Source: CAWEQO01 sp963811225 (GTDB lineage: Bacteria; Chloroflexota; Anaerolineae; Anaerolineales; Anaerolineaceae). Taken from it: a DNA stretch of 64,000 bases. The stretch spans positions 1 to 64,000 of the forward strand of contig CAWEQO010000005.1 of NCBI GenBank assembly GCA_963811225.1, written 5' to 3'. The first letter of the stretch is position 1, and every line of letters begins with the position of its first letter. Positions 27,495-35,330 of the stretch are shown in pieces. The position numbers were made by a program, and so were the translations under genes. The notes under the pieces were generated by a model. That model made no database searches. It saw nothing but the letters and a program-made list of their open reading frames with translations, and was not told where the DNA came from.

Positions 27495-29099
27495 CTAGCC
27501 GGCGCTTTCGTCTTCTTGTTTTTCGTCTTCTTGCGTGTCTTCGGTTCCAGCGACACCCAATTCGCCTTCAGCCTGCTGGTCTTCGGCAGCCGAGGCCGGG
27601 AAGTCCGGCTCTTCCGTGACGCCGCCTTCCTCCACCGTTTCATCCACCAGTTCCTGCGCCTGGTCTACGGTCTCGCCCGTGTCTGCGGCTTCGAGACCCT
27701 CTTCCGGCGCTTCGGCTTCAGCGGCAGCGGCAGCTTCCGCCTGTGCAGCGGCTTCCGCTTCGGCTTTCTCTTGCTCGCCCGATGCGATCGCTTTGATGCG
27801 TTGCAGCAGGCGCTCGTTCATCATGCGGTTGGCGGTATCCATTGTCAGGGTGTTCAGCAGTTCTTGCTGGGCCTGCTTGGTCTTATAGCGCTCGCCCCAA
27901 TCCTCGGGCAGCTCGCCTAAACGCCGCAGCACGGCTTGCTGCAGCTCGGTGTTCTGAAGCTGGATTTCTTCATGCCGGGCAATCTCCTCCAGCACCAGGG
28001 CCTGCTCCAACCGCTGACGGGCAACCGGAGTGGCTTCTTCTTCGATGAACTGCTCGCGATTGGTCTCGCGCGTTTTGAAGTAGGTTTCCAAGTCCATCTG
28101 CTGGCGGGCCAGGTCTTCTTCCAGGTGCTCCAGCACGTGCTCTACCTCATGCTCCAGCGCGTGCGGCGGATACTTCACCGTCGACTGGTCGACAATCTCT
28201 TGGATCAGGCCGCCCATGTAGTCTTCGTCGTACTGCTGGCGGGCGTTGGTTTCCATCTGCTCGCGGACTGCCTTGCGCAGTTCTTCCACGTTCTCGAACT
28301 CACCCAGCGTCTTCGCAAACTCGTCGTCCAGTTCCGGCAGCTTAAGCTCTTTGATGCTCTGAACCACCACGTGGAACACCACGTCGCGGTCGCGCAGGTT
28401 TTCGTAAATGGAATCTTCGGGGAAAGTGTAGGGGATCGACTTTTCCTCACCGGCCGAGACGCCGATCATCTCATTGGAGAAGCCTTCATACGGCCAGTCG
28501 GCGGTTTCGGGGCTGGGCTCGCCCGCCACAACGGTCAGCGGCGTCTCTTTAACGAACTCTTCCTCTTCGCCTTCTTCCGGCTTGGCGTAGCGCGAGCTGA
28601 CCTTGATATAGACCAGGTCGCCTTTTTCGGCGGCGCGCTCCACCGGTTCGGCCGTGCCGTAGTTGCGGCGCAGGCTGGTGATGGTCGCTTCCACTTCTTC
28701 GTCGCTAATTTCAGGGGCGTCGTAATCCTTACGGATGGCCCGGTAATCCGGCAGCTCCACCTCGGGGTTGAGCGGCACGACGAACGAGAAGGTCGGCGGA
28801 TCGTAGCTGACGATCTCTTGCAGCCGTCCTGGGCCCGAAGGCTCCACTTCCGCTTCTTTCAGGACCTGCGGATAGAGTTCATCGATCAGCATTTCCACCG
28901 CTTGTTCCCGGATGGCCTCTTCGCCATACAGCCGCTTGACCACATCGTAGGGGGCCTTCCCGGGTCGGAACCCAGGGATCTTGGCCTGCTTCGCGATTTG
29001 CCGGGCGGCGCGGCGCTTGTATTTTTCCAGTTCTTCTGATTCAACCTCTGCGGTTATCTGAACTTGTTGATCTTCACGAGTTTGAGTTTCGATTTTCAA
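27495..29099 (-). CDS. tig: Trigger factor
   Basis: 534 residues, longer than the usual 430-450. The N-terminal ribosome-binding domain has the signature GFRPGKAP (43-50). A PPIase-like region follows at about 150-250 (EKGDLVYIKV ... FHVVVQSIKELKLPELDDEFAK), then the long helical chaperone domain. Residues about 450-534 are a low-complexity Glu/Ala/Asp tail absent from model trigger factors. It binds the ribosomal exit tunnel and assists nascent folding. tRNA-Leu lies just upstream on the same strand, probably sharing the promoter at 29326-29354. Confidence 0.93.
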   Translation of the reverse strand: MKIETQTREDQQVQITAEVESEELEKYKRRAARQIAKQAKIPGFRPGKAPYDVVKRLYGEEAIREQAVEMLIDELYPQVLKEAEVEPSGPGRLQEIVSYDPPTFSFVVPLNPEVELPDYRAIRKDYDAPEISDEEVEATITSLRRNYGTAEPVERAAEKGDLVYIKVSSRYAKPEEGEEEEFVKETPLTVVAGEPSPETADWPYEGFSNEMIGVSAGEEKSIPYTFPEDSIYENLRDRDVVFHVVVQSIKELKLPELDDEFAKTLGEFENVEELRKAVREQMETNARQQYDEDYMGGLIQEIVDQSTVKYPPHALEHEVEHVLEHLEEDLARQQMDLETYFKTRETNREQFIEEEATPVARQRLEQALVLEEIARHEEIQLQNTELQQAVLRRLGELPEDWGERYKTKQAQQELLNTLTMDTANRMMNERLLQRIKAIASGEQEKAEAEAAAQAEAAAAAEAEAPEEGLEAADTGETVDQAQELVDETVEEGGVTEEPDFPASAAEDQQAEGELGVAGTEDTQEDEKQEDESAG

Positions 29100-29133
29100 A
29101 GCTACTTCCCTTTTACTAGTGTTTGAGATGCAG

Positions 29134-29215
29134 TGGGGAAGATGGGACTTGAACCCACACGCCTTTCGGCACGTGATCCTAAGTCACGCCTGTCTGCCAG
29201 TTCCAGCACTTCCCC
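29134..29215 (-). tRNA. tRNA-Leu (anticodon TAG)
   Basis: On the minus strand, acceptor GGGGAAG pairs with CTTCCCC, the T-arm is GGGTTCAAGTCCC, and the anticodon stem GTGAC... closes the loop CTTAGGA, giving anticodon TAG. A long variable arm (TGCCGAAAGGCG) confirms a class II tRNA. 82 nt, CCA not encoded. Confidence 0.95.
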
Positions 29216-29325
29216 ATTCGTTGTCTTGCCAGTACGCTTTTCTCGCTAGTTTTCCCCAAAACGAGGATGAATGATGGCGGTTTACCACTGTTTTGAAAAG
29301 CATTGTTCGACAAGTGTTTTGCCGT

Positions 29326-29354
29326 ATTATACTATAGCACAAGCGGGGTGTTAA
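29326..29354 (-). promoter_or_regulatory. Promoter of tRNA-Leu (and likely tig-clpP)
   Basis: On the minus strand, TTAACA (29349-29354), a 17-nt spacer, then a perfect TATAAT (29326-29331), about 110 nt upstream of the tRNA 5' end. The remainder of the 29216-29400 gap shows nothing else. Confidence 0.65.
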
Positions 29355-29400
29355 GATTTAATGTATAGGAAGATTATAAAAATCTCGGCGCTTACGAGAC

Positions 29401-29440
29401 AGAGAGAGAGTGGGATGCAGCGGCACCCCACTCTCTCTCT
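29401..29440 (-). terminator. GA-rich hairpin after the lipoprotein gene
   Basis: A 14-bp stem AGAGAGAGAGTGGG/CCCACTCTCTCTCT with a 12-nt loop, 33 nt beyond the lipoprotein stop. No immediate U-tract. Confidence 0.5.
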
Positions 29441-29473
29441 TGTATTTGGCTGCTTTCGCAGCACTCGCCGGCT

Positions 29474-30154
29474 TTAGTCCTCGGTTTGGATCTGGATGGT
29501 GACCGAGCAGGCGGTGAAGCCATCGCCGGCCAAGGTCCAGGTGGCCTTGTACGTGCCGACCTCATCCGGAGCGACCATATCGACGATAAACTGCACTTTG
29601 TCGCCGTTAGCGACCGTTTCCGGCAGGTCGAGCACCTTCGAGCCTGCACCGAACTTCGTTCCGCTCGAATAACGGAAGTCGAAGGAGTTCTCCGACCACT
29701 TGTGCGTGCCCGTGTTCTTGAGGGTCACGTTGAAGTCGAAGTCGGTTCCCGGCTTCATGGTTGTATTCCAGGCCGGGTTCAGCTTGGTCACCTCGCACGA
29801 ATAGGCCGAAGGCGTGCTGGTCAAGGTCGGCAGCGGCACGAACGTGTTCGTCGGCAGCACCGGCACCGGCGTGTTGCTCGGCAGGGGTGGGATGGTGGGC
29901 TCTTGTGTAGGCGGCACACTGGTCGGGACGGGTGTATCGGTGGCGACCGGCGCATTTGCGGTCAGCTCGGCCAGCACCGTCTCGACGGCTGACGTCTGGA
30001 CGGCTTCCAGGGTTTGGTTGATGACCTGCTGATCGAGCGTGGGCGCTGCCGGTTGTGTTTCGGCAGCGGGTGTGGCCACGGGCGTGCAGCTGACAAGGGT
30101 CAGCGCCAGGGCCAGGAGGATCAGAGCCAGGGGTCTAAATGGTGAAGCATGCAT
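29474..30154 (-). CDS. Lipoprotein with an NBR1-like Ig domain
   Basis: 226 residues from ATG 30154, chosen because AAGGAGA lies upstream and a lipoprotein signal then begins at once: hydrophobic ALILLALALTL with lipobox LVSC. The mature part starts with a Thr/Pro-rich linker (about 50-125), consistent with a cell-surface spacer. It is followed by a beta domain with KNTGTHKWSE and VDMVAPDEVGTYKATW, the pattern of the NBR1/Ig-like domains frequent in Chloroflexota secreted proteins. Likely anchored outside the membrane; ligand unknown. TATAAT at 30258-30263 (minus) may be its -10. Confidence 0.75.
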   Translation of the reverse strand: MHASPFRPLALILLALALTLVSCTPVATPAAETQPAAPTLDQQVINQTLEAVQTSAVETVLAELTANAPVATDTPVPTSVPPTQEPTIPPLPSNTPVPVLPTNTFVPLPTLTSTPSAYSCEVTKLNPAWNTTMKPGTDFDFNVTLKNTGTHKWSENSFDFRYSSGTKFGAGSKVLDLPETVANGDKVQFIVDMVAPDEVGTYKATWTLAGDGFTACSVTIQIQTED

Positions 30155-30293
30155 TGTCGTATCTCCTTCAAGATGGCAGGGGTTACCTGCTTTTTTCACT
30201 TGCAATGATCGGGTTACTTGCCGGCGCGCATCATCCCGCTTGGCGCGCACAGTCCTTATTATACGACAGGTTTCAGGGCCAAAAAGTTCCAGG

Positions 30294-30366
30294 AAAGAGC
30301 AGCCAATCGGGCAATTCGTCCGGTGCCACTGTGTCGCCAGACGAATTGCCTGATTGGCTGCTCTTT
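30294..30366. repeat. 30-bp-stem palindrome between divergent genes
   Basis: Arms 30294-30323 and 30337-30366 complement over 30 bp with two mismatches and a 13-nt loop. It sits 55 nt before the tRNA methyltransferase start and upstream of the divergent lipoprotein gene, so it is not a simple terminator for either. Confidence 0.75.
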
Positions 30367-30420
30367 AAAACAGACATTCGAGTAAAATACCCCATAAGAC
30401 CTATCGCAAGGAGCTTCATT

Positions 30421-31272
30421 TTGACCTGGAATCCACACGGAACTCACGCCCAAGAAGGCGACGTCATCGAGTTGGTCGGCGTGCGCCATAACCACTTCCT
30501 CCTGACCCTCAAATCCGGCGCCGAGCTGCAGTCGCATCGCGGCGTCATCAAGCACGACGATCTGATCGGCAAGCCCTTCGGCAGCCAGATCATCAGCCAC
30601 ACCGGGCAGACCTTCTACCTGCTGCAGCCGGCCCTGCACGATCTGCTGCTCGACACGCCCCGCAACACGCAGATCATGTACCCCAAGGACATCGGCCTGA
30701 TCCTGGTGACCATGGGCATCGGCTCCGGCTCGGTCGTGCTGGAGGCCGGCTCCGGTTCCGGCGCCCTGACGCGGGCCCTGGCCTATGCCGTGGGGACGGA
30801 AGGTAAGGTGTTCTCCTACGAGGTGCGGCCCGAGATGCAGCAGCTGGCCGAGCGCAACCTCAAGCGCATGGGCCTCGAAGGCCGGGTCGATTTCAAGCTG
30901 CGCGACATTGCCGAAGGCTTCGACGAGACCAACGTGGACGCCCTGTTCCTCGACGTGCCTAACCCCTGGGACTACATGGGCCGGGTCCGTGAGGCGCTCA
31001 AGCTGGGCGGCTTCTTCGGCAGCATCCTGCCCACCGCCAACCAGGTCTCCTTGCTGCTGCACGCCCTGCGCCAGTACGAGTTCGCCTTCACCGAGGTGGT
31101 CGAAGTCCTGCTGCGCTATTACCGCACCGAGCCAGAACGCCTGCGTCCCAACGACCGAATGATCGCCCACACCGGCTACCTGATCTTCTCCCGCCCGATC
31201 TTCATCGACCACACCCGCGCCGAACCCTCGGAACTAGAGGAGCTGCTCCCGCCAGGGGAAGAGGAGGAATAG
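30421..31272 (+). CDS. trmI: tRNA (adenine-58-N1)-methyltransferase TrmI
   Basis: 283 residues from TTG 30421, supported by AAGGAG 7 nt upstream; longer in-frame starts would run through the palindrome 30294-30366. A small N-terminal beta domain is followed by a class I SAM fold with YPKDIGLIL and the GxGxG motif EAGSGSGALT. Acidic SAM contact YEVRPEMQQLAE and catalytic LDVPNPWDYM (an equivalent of the LDMxxPW motif) match TrmI/GCD14. It forms m1A58 in the tRNA T-loop. Nudix follows 8 nt later in the same operon. Confidence 0.92.
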   Translation: MTWNPHGTHAQEGDVIELVGVRHNHFLLTLKSGAELQSHRGVIKHDDLIGKPFGSQIISHTGQTFYLLQPALHDLLLDTPRNTQIMYPKDIGLILVTMGIGSGSVVLEAGSGSGALTRALAYAVGTEGKVFSYEVRPEMQQLAERNLKRMGLEGRVDFKLRDIAEGFDETNVDALFLDVPNPWDYMGRVREALKLGGFFGSILPTANQVSLLLHALRQYEFAFTEVVEVLLRYYRTEPERLRPNDRMIAHTGYLIFSRPIFIDHTRAEPSELEELLPPGEEEE

Positions 31273-31280
31273 GGACCGCC

Positions 31281-31895
31281 TTGACCTCAGACCCTCTCAC
31301 CGAATCCTTCATCCGCGAGCGGCTGCGCCCCTATACCGCCAATGCGCCCCTTTCCAGCAACGGCAGCCTGCGCCGCGCCGCCGTGCTCGTGCCGCTGCTG
31401 CGGCTGGACAACGAATGGCATCTGCTCTACACGCGCCGCACAGATGCGGTCCTCAACCACAAGGGCCAGGTTTCCTTCCCCGGCGGCGCGGTCGAGCCGG
31501 AGGATCCCACCCTGGATGCCGCCGCCCTGCGGGAAGCCAACGAAGAGGTCGGGCTGCAACCCGGCGACGTCGAGCTGCTCGGCCGCATGCCCGACTACTC
31601 CACCGTCAGCAGCTACCTGATCACACCGGTCGTCGGGCGCATCCGCTGGCCCTTCGAACAGCGCCTGCAGCCCGCTGAAGTCGTGCGCGCCTTCACCATC
31701 CCGCTGCAATGGCTGGCCGACACGCGCAACTGGGAAGAGCGTCCCTACCGCCGTCCGAACGGAACCGACGAGCAGGTGGTGTTCTACGAGACGTACGAGG
31801 GGGAACTGCTGTGGGGAATCACGGCGCGGATCACGGTCCGGTTTTTAGAGATCCTCGGATTGCTGCCGTCCAATTCCGATCCTGTTCATTTTTGA
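31281..31895 (+). CDS. Nudix hydrolase, CoA-pyrophosphatase-like
   Basis: 204 residues from TTG 31281, 8 nt after trmI. The Nudix box reads PGGAVEPED... then ALREANEEVGL (residues about 67-92), with the PGGxxEPxD spelling and spacing of the CoA/acyl-CoA pyrophosphatase group (NudL/YeaB). A nearby RRAAVLVPLL strand and FPGGAVE fit that subfamily. The likely reaction is hydrolysis of CoA to 3',5'-ADP and phosphopantetheine, but substrate cannot be proven. Downstream is a repeat cluster without further genes. Confidence 0.85.
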   Translation: MTSDPLTESFIRERLRPYTANAPLSSNGSLRRAAVLVPLLRLDNEWHLLYTRRTDAVLNHKGQVSFPGGAVEPEDPTLDAAALREANEEVGLQPGDVELLGRMPDYSTVSSYLITPVVGRIRWPFEQRLQPAEVVRAFTIPLQWLADTRNWEERPYRRPNGTDEQVVFYETYEGELLWGITARITVRFLEILGLLPSNSDPVHF

Positions 31896-31905
31896 AAAGC
31901 CATAA

Positions 31906-32475
31906 AATTGGCACGCCGAGCCGCGTAAGAACATAGAATTCCACCTGTAGGGGCACGCCGAGCAGCGCAAGACCACATAATTTAACCAATACGAAGCCGT
32001 GCCCCCGCCCCACAAGTGCAAGACCGCATAATTTAACCTGTAGGGGCACGGCGAGTAGTGCAAGACCACATAATTTAACCAATACGAAGCCGTGCCCCCG
32101 CCCCCACAAGTGTAAGACAACATAATTTAATCTGCAGGGGCACGGCGAGTAGTGCAAGACCACAGGATTGCAAATGTAGGGGCACGGCGAGTAGCGCAAG
32201 ACGCACATAATTTAACCAATACGAAGCCGTGCCCCGATGGCAATCAGTCATTTAGGCCGAAGGGAAGGGGTCAAGGCAATTTTTCATTGAAATGATTCTG
32301 GTGGGTTGTGGGGGGCACGGCTTCGTATTGGTTAAATTATGGAGTCTTGCACTACTCGCCGTGCCCCTACAGGTGAAATTGTGGTGTTTTGCGTTACTCG
32401 CCGTTCCCCTACAGGTGGAATTCTGTGGTCTTGCGCATTATGGGGCGGGGGCACGGCGGCCAGCCGTATTGGTTC
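31906..32475. repeat. Cluster of two alternating repeat modules arranged as a giant imperfect palindrome
   Basis: Module A (about 42 bp, core GTAGGGGCACGGCGAGTAG then GCAAGACCACATAATTTAA) occurs near 31944, 32037, 32131 and 32173, with a decayed copy at 31910. Module B (about 51 bp, CCAATACGAAGCCGTGCCCC then CACAAGTGCAAGACC) occurs at 31986, 32079 and 32216. After a unique centre (32236-32309) both recur inverted: B at 32310-32338, A to 32373, A to 32413, then a B/A hybrid to 32475. No spacer regularity or cas genes, so not CRISPR. This fills most of the 640-nt gap before rplY. Confidence 0.85.
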
Positions 32476-32487
32476 GTTAAAAAACAT

Positions 32488-32509
32488 GGGCCGCCTGAAA
32501 AGGCGGCCC
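32488..32509 (-). terminator. rplY terminator
   Basis: A perfect 9-bp stem GGGCCGCCT/AGGCGGCCC closed by a 4-nt loop; on the minus strand it is followed after CATG by a TTTTTT run. It lies 29 nt past the rplY stop. Confidence 0.85.
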
Positions 32510-32538
32510 ACTAAATTGGATACTGCTGGAGAAGGGGA

Positions 32539-33201
32539 TTACTCCTCTTCGCCTTCGCCTTCCTCGCGCTTGCCGCGCTCGATCACTTCGGGCTCCTCGT
32601 TCTCTTCGACGAGCTCTTCTTCTTCCGCTTCCTCTTCCTCGGCCGCCTGGACAGCCGCGGTGGCAATTACCACAACTTCGTCGGGATCGGTCAGAATTTC
32701 GACGCCTTCCGGCACCTGCAGGTCGCGCACGTAGATGGCGTCACCTACGGCTTTGAGGATAGAGATGTCGACAGTGAAGCGGTCTTCCAGGTTCCCTGGC
32801 AGCGCCTCGACTTCGATCTCGTTCAGGTTGGTGACGATTGCGGCGGCCATGGCGCGCACGGCCGGAGCGATGCCTTCCAGCTCTACGGACACCATCGCCT
32901 TGATCTTCTCGGTCAACGAAACGACCTGGAAGTCGATGTGCAGCATGTTACCGCGGATGAAATCGCGTTGAACTTCGCGCACCAGGGCAGCATGTTCCAC
33001 ACCGTCGACGTCAACGGTGATCAGGCTCGATCCGGTCAGGCCCATCATGGAGCGGGTAGCCTGACGCAGGTCCAGGGTGACCGGGGTCGATTCGATGTTG
33101 TGGCCGTAGAGAACGGCAGGGAGTTTACCTTCGCGGCGCAGTTGGCCGACTTGTTTACCCGTCACAGTCCGACGGGTTGCATGAAGTACGTGTCTTTCCA
33201 T
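32539..33201 (-). CDS. rplY: 50S ribosomal protein L25 (TL5/Ctc type)
   Basis: 220 residues: an N-terminal 5S-rRNA-binding L25 domain (about 1-92, with RREGKLPAVLYGHN) and a C-terminal beta domain (about 95-180, ending VPEGVEILTDPDEVV), as in Thermus TL5 and Bacillus Ctc. The last ~38 residues are a Glu-rich tail. It binds 5S rRNA in the central protuberance of the large subunit. A good promoter lies 125 nt upstream, leaving a structured leader that could carry autoregulation, and a terminator closes the unit. Confidence 0.95.
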   Translation of the reverse strand: MERHVLHATRRTVTGKQVGQLRREGKLPAVLYGHNIESTPVTLDLRQATRSMMGLTGSSLITVDVDGVEHAALVREVQRDFIRGNMLHIDFQVVSLTEKIKAMVSVELEGIAPAVRAMAAAIVTNLNEIEVEALPGNLEDRFTVDISILKAVGDAIYVRDLQVPEGVEILTDPDEVVVIATAAVQAAEEEEAEEEELVEENEEPEVIERGKREEGEGEEE

Positions 33202-33325
33202 TCAAGTTATCCTTCGAGCGCCTCTCACCTCACCAGGAGGTTACCCTCGCTCTATATAACTCGGCTTTCGCCGGTTGAAATAATGAGTTCCGGCTGCCCC
33301 ATTTGTCTTGGGGCGGCGACAGTTG

Positions 33326-33354
33326 ATTGTATTCGCCTTCACAGAATCCGTCAA
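33326..33354 (-). promoter_or_regulatory. Promoter of rplY
   Basis: On the minus strand, TTGACG (33349-33354), a 17-nt spacer, then TACAAT (33326-33331). The predicted leader (33202 to about 33319) is about 118 nt and contains hairpins GCCCCA...TGGGGC and CCGGCGAAAGCCG. Confidence 0.65.
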
Positions 33355-33447
33355 GTGGGCGCGCGGCTAAAACCGGTGAGGGCAGTCCCTGGCCGCAACC
33401 TCAGATCGAATCGACCTGTTTTCGGTACCCCTTCGGGTCTGAGGACT

Positions 33448-34434
33448 TCAAATACCAATCCCTCGTTGGTAGATGAACAGCATGCCCAAGAAATACACGA
33501 GGATCAAGATCAGGGCGTCGATCTCCACGAACAGGAATTTGCGTTCCAGGCGGGCCTGGTTGCTGATCAGTCCGATGATGGTCATGATCAGGCCGATCAA
33601 GCCCACCAGGGCGAAGTCCGGCGTGATCACGCCGATGAAGCGCCCGTTCAGCATGAAGAAGTCCGAGAACCCGAGTATAAACATATTGAACATATTGCTG
33701 CCGAACAGGTTGCCCACGGCCAGATCGTACACACCCAGCCGCACCGCGGTGATGGTGGTCACCAGTTCCGGCAGCGAGGTTACGATCGCTACCAGCGCCG
33801 TACCGACGAAGCCCGTGCCCAGGCCGGTCATGCGGGCGATGTCGCCGCTGGCGTTGACCATGATTGGCATGACCACGATCAGCAGCAGCGTGGCGATGCC
33901 GAACCCTAAAATCGCCGTCCGCAGCGTAGGCACGTCACCGTTGACTTCCACCTGCCGCGGCTCACTGGTCTGCAGGCTGGCCGACTGGATGATCCGCAGG
34001 CCGATGACGTACGTGACCATCAGGGTCAGGCTGTCGATGCCCACCCAGCCGATCTTTAGCTGCACGTTGGCCAGCACGAAGAAGATCGCCAGGGTCATGA
34101 GCAGCACCGCCACGCTGCCCGATAGGGTGTGCCGCCGGGCCACCTGGCGCAGGATGCGCACCTGCCGATGGACCACGTCCATCATGCCCAGCAGCAGCAT
34201 GTTGAACATACTGCTGCCGAACATGTTTCCGGCTGCCAGGTTCGGGATGCCCTGTGAGATTGCGTTGATGGTGGTCAGCAGTTCCGGCAAGGAGGTTGCC
34301 CCGGCCATTAAGATCAGGCCGATGAACATGCCGCCCAACCCCGTCCGGATCGAAATGGCATCGCCGTATTCGGCCAGTTTGATGGCCGCAAAGACGATGA
34401 CGGCTGCGCTGAAGACAAAGGTCACCCAAACCAT
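33448..34434 (-). CDS. Calcium/sodium antiporter (CaCA family, YrbG-like)
   Basis: 328 residues with about ten helices in two inverted halves. Both alpha-repeats are visible: GATSLPELLTT ... GNMFGSSMFNM near residues 45-80, and VTSLPELVTT ... GNLFGSNMFNM near 215-255. These Glu and Asn/Ser residues form the ion sites of Na+/Ca2+ exchangers. Expected to exchange cytoplasmic Ca2+ for Na+ or H+ across the membrane. Its ATG shares a base with the stop of the PII-like gene, so translation is coupled. Confidence 0.9.
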   Translation of the reverse strand: MVWVTFVFSAAVIVFAAIKLAEYGDAISIRTGLGGMFIGLILMAGATSLPELLTTINAISQGIPNLAAGNMFGSSMFNMLLLGMMDVVHRQVRILRQVARRHTLSGSVAVLLMTLAIFFVLANVQLKIGWVGIDSLTLMVTYVIGLRIIQSASLQTSEPRQVEVNGDVPTLRTAILGFGIATLLLIVVMPIMVNASGDIARMTGLGTGFVGTALVAIVTSLPELVTTITAVRLGVYDLAVGNLFGSNMFNMFILGFSDFFMLNGRFIGVITPDFALVGLIGLIMTIIGLISNQARLERKFLFVEIDALILILVYFLGMLFIYQRGIGI

Positions 34435-34796
34435 TAATCCTCGTTTCTCTCTGTCATGACCGGCGGCAGCCCCTTGATGGTGGAAAGCGGCCAGGACGCC
34501 AGGATGCCGGTATTCGGCTCATCCAGGTTGCCGACGATGGTCTCGGTGGCTTGCAGGCAGCGCTGCACCATGGCGTTATCCGCCACCATAGTGAACAACG
34601 TCAGGTTGCCCTCTTCACCGCCGAACACCATCGGCTCGATGGCGAAGCGCATGGGGATGCGGGCCCGATTCTTGCGCAGCCGTTGGATGCCGGTGCTTTC
34701 TACGATGGTCACCCCGCGGATACCGATCTGCTCCCAGGCGTCGAGGATGTTGTCCAGCTTGCCTGGATTGTCCAGGACGAACATGATCATGTGCAT
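34434..34796 (-). CDS. PII-like small protein coupled to the antiporter
   Basis: 120 residues. It begins with beta strand MHMIMFVLDNPGKLDNILDAWEQIGIRGVTI-like features (strand, helix over a Leu/Trp-rich stretch, strand GVTIVES). The central LTLFTMVADNAMVQRCLQATETIV gives a second strand-helix, a ferredoxin-like beta-alpha-beta pattern resembling GlnB/PII-like proteins. No uridylylation Tyr loop could be assigned. It ends within the first base of the antiporter start codon. The inferred role is a regulator of that transporter, as PII-like proteins regulate other membrane transporters; not demonstrated. Confidence 0.55.
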   Translation of the reverse strand: MHMIMFVLDNPGKLDNILDAWEQIGIRGVTIVESTGIQRLRKNRARIPMRFAIEPMVFGGEEGNLTLFTMVADNAMVQRCLQATETIVGNLDEPNTGILASWPLSTIKGLPPVMTERNED

Positions 34797-34862
34797 TTGT
34801 ATTCTCCCCGAGTTTTGTCTGCAATGATTATAGCAAAAGTCAGAATGCTTTTAGGGAAATGA

Positions 34863-34916
34863 AATCCCCACCGCGTGTCATCCCTCAGAAGGAAGGAGGA
34901 ACCTGCAGTGGGGATT
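34863..34916 (-). terminator. Terminator of the glp-sdh operon
   Basis: AATCCCCAC (34863-34871) pairs with GTGGGGATT (34908-34916), with U-rich sequence following on the minus strand. It lies 24 nt beyond the sdhD stop and separates this operon from the PII-like gene. Confidence 0.6.
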
Positions 34917-34939
34917 CCAAATGGCGCGGAGAATCCCTT

Positions 34940-35317
34940 TCAGGCGGCGGCCCTGGTCGCAATCACGACGATTAGCCAGGCTCCATACACGATCGCAACC
35001 GCTCCCAACGCCATTAGCCCGTAGTCGATCGCCTTCATCCAGCGAGCGGACGGGTTCAGGTCCAGGATGATGCTGCGCAAGCCGATCAGGGCGTGCGACA
35101 CCACGAACACCAGGAAAGCGATCTCCATTACCGGCACAATCCAGTGGCTGTAATAGGCCAGCACGTCGGCGTAGGTGAGCAGGCCCTCGGGCGCCAGCAG
35201 GTGGTTGACTGCGAAGTGGATGGCCAGCAGCACGATCACGAACATCCCGGTGAAAATTTTCGCCAGCCAGATCCAGGCGCTCTCGCCCGCTTTCGGTCCT
35301 ACAACAGGTCTGTCCAT
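34940..35317 (-). CDS. sdhD: SDH/fumarate-reductase-type membrane anchor subunit D
   Basis: 125 residues with three membrane helices. Between helices 2 and 3 lies SHALIGLRSIILDLNPS, the His-GLR-Asp signature of SdhD that contributes heme b and quinone contacts, and helix 1 contains AIHFAVNH. In an SDH complex this chain anchors the soluble subunits and reduces quinone. Here it ends a run glpK-glpA-sdhB-sdhC-sdhD in which no sdhA exists, so electrons probably come from GlpA. Starts 13 nt after sdhC. Confidence 0.85.
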   Translation of the reverse strand: MDRPVVGPKAGESAWIWLAKIFTGMFVIVLLAIHFAVNHLLAPEGLLTYADVLAYYSHWIVPVMEIAFLVFVVSHALIGLRSIILDLNPSARWMKAIDYGLMALGAVAIVYGAWLIVVIATRAAA

Positions 35318-35330
35318 GCGGCCCTCCTTT

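Noticed and set aside
31906..32475. CRISPR array
   Set aside because: Modules vary in length, alternate, and invert; there are no unique equal-length spacers and no cas genes.
33355..33447. Cobalamin-type riboswitch on the plus strand (GGTGAGGG ... GCCGCAAC)
   Set aside because: Only a short resemblance; core blocks are missing and no plus-strand gene follows.
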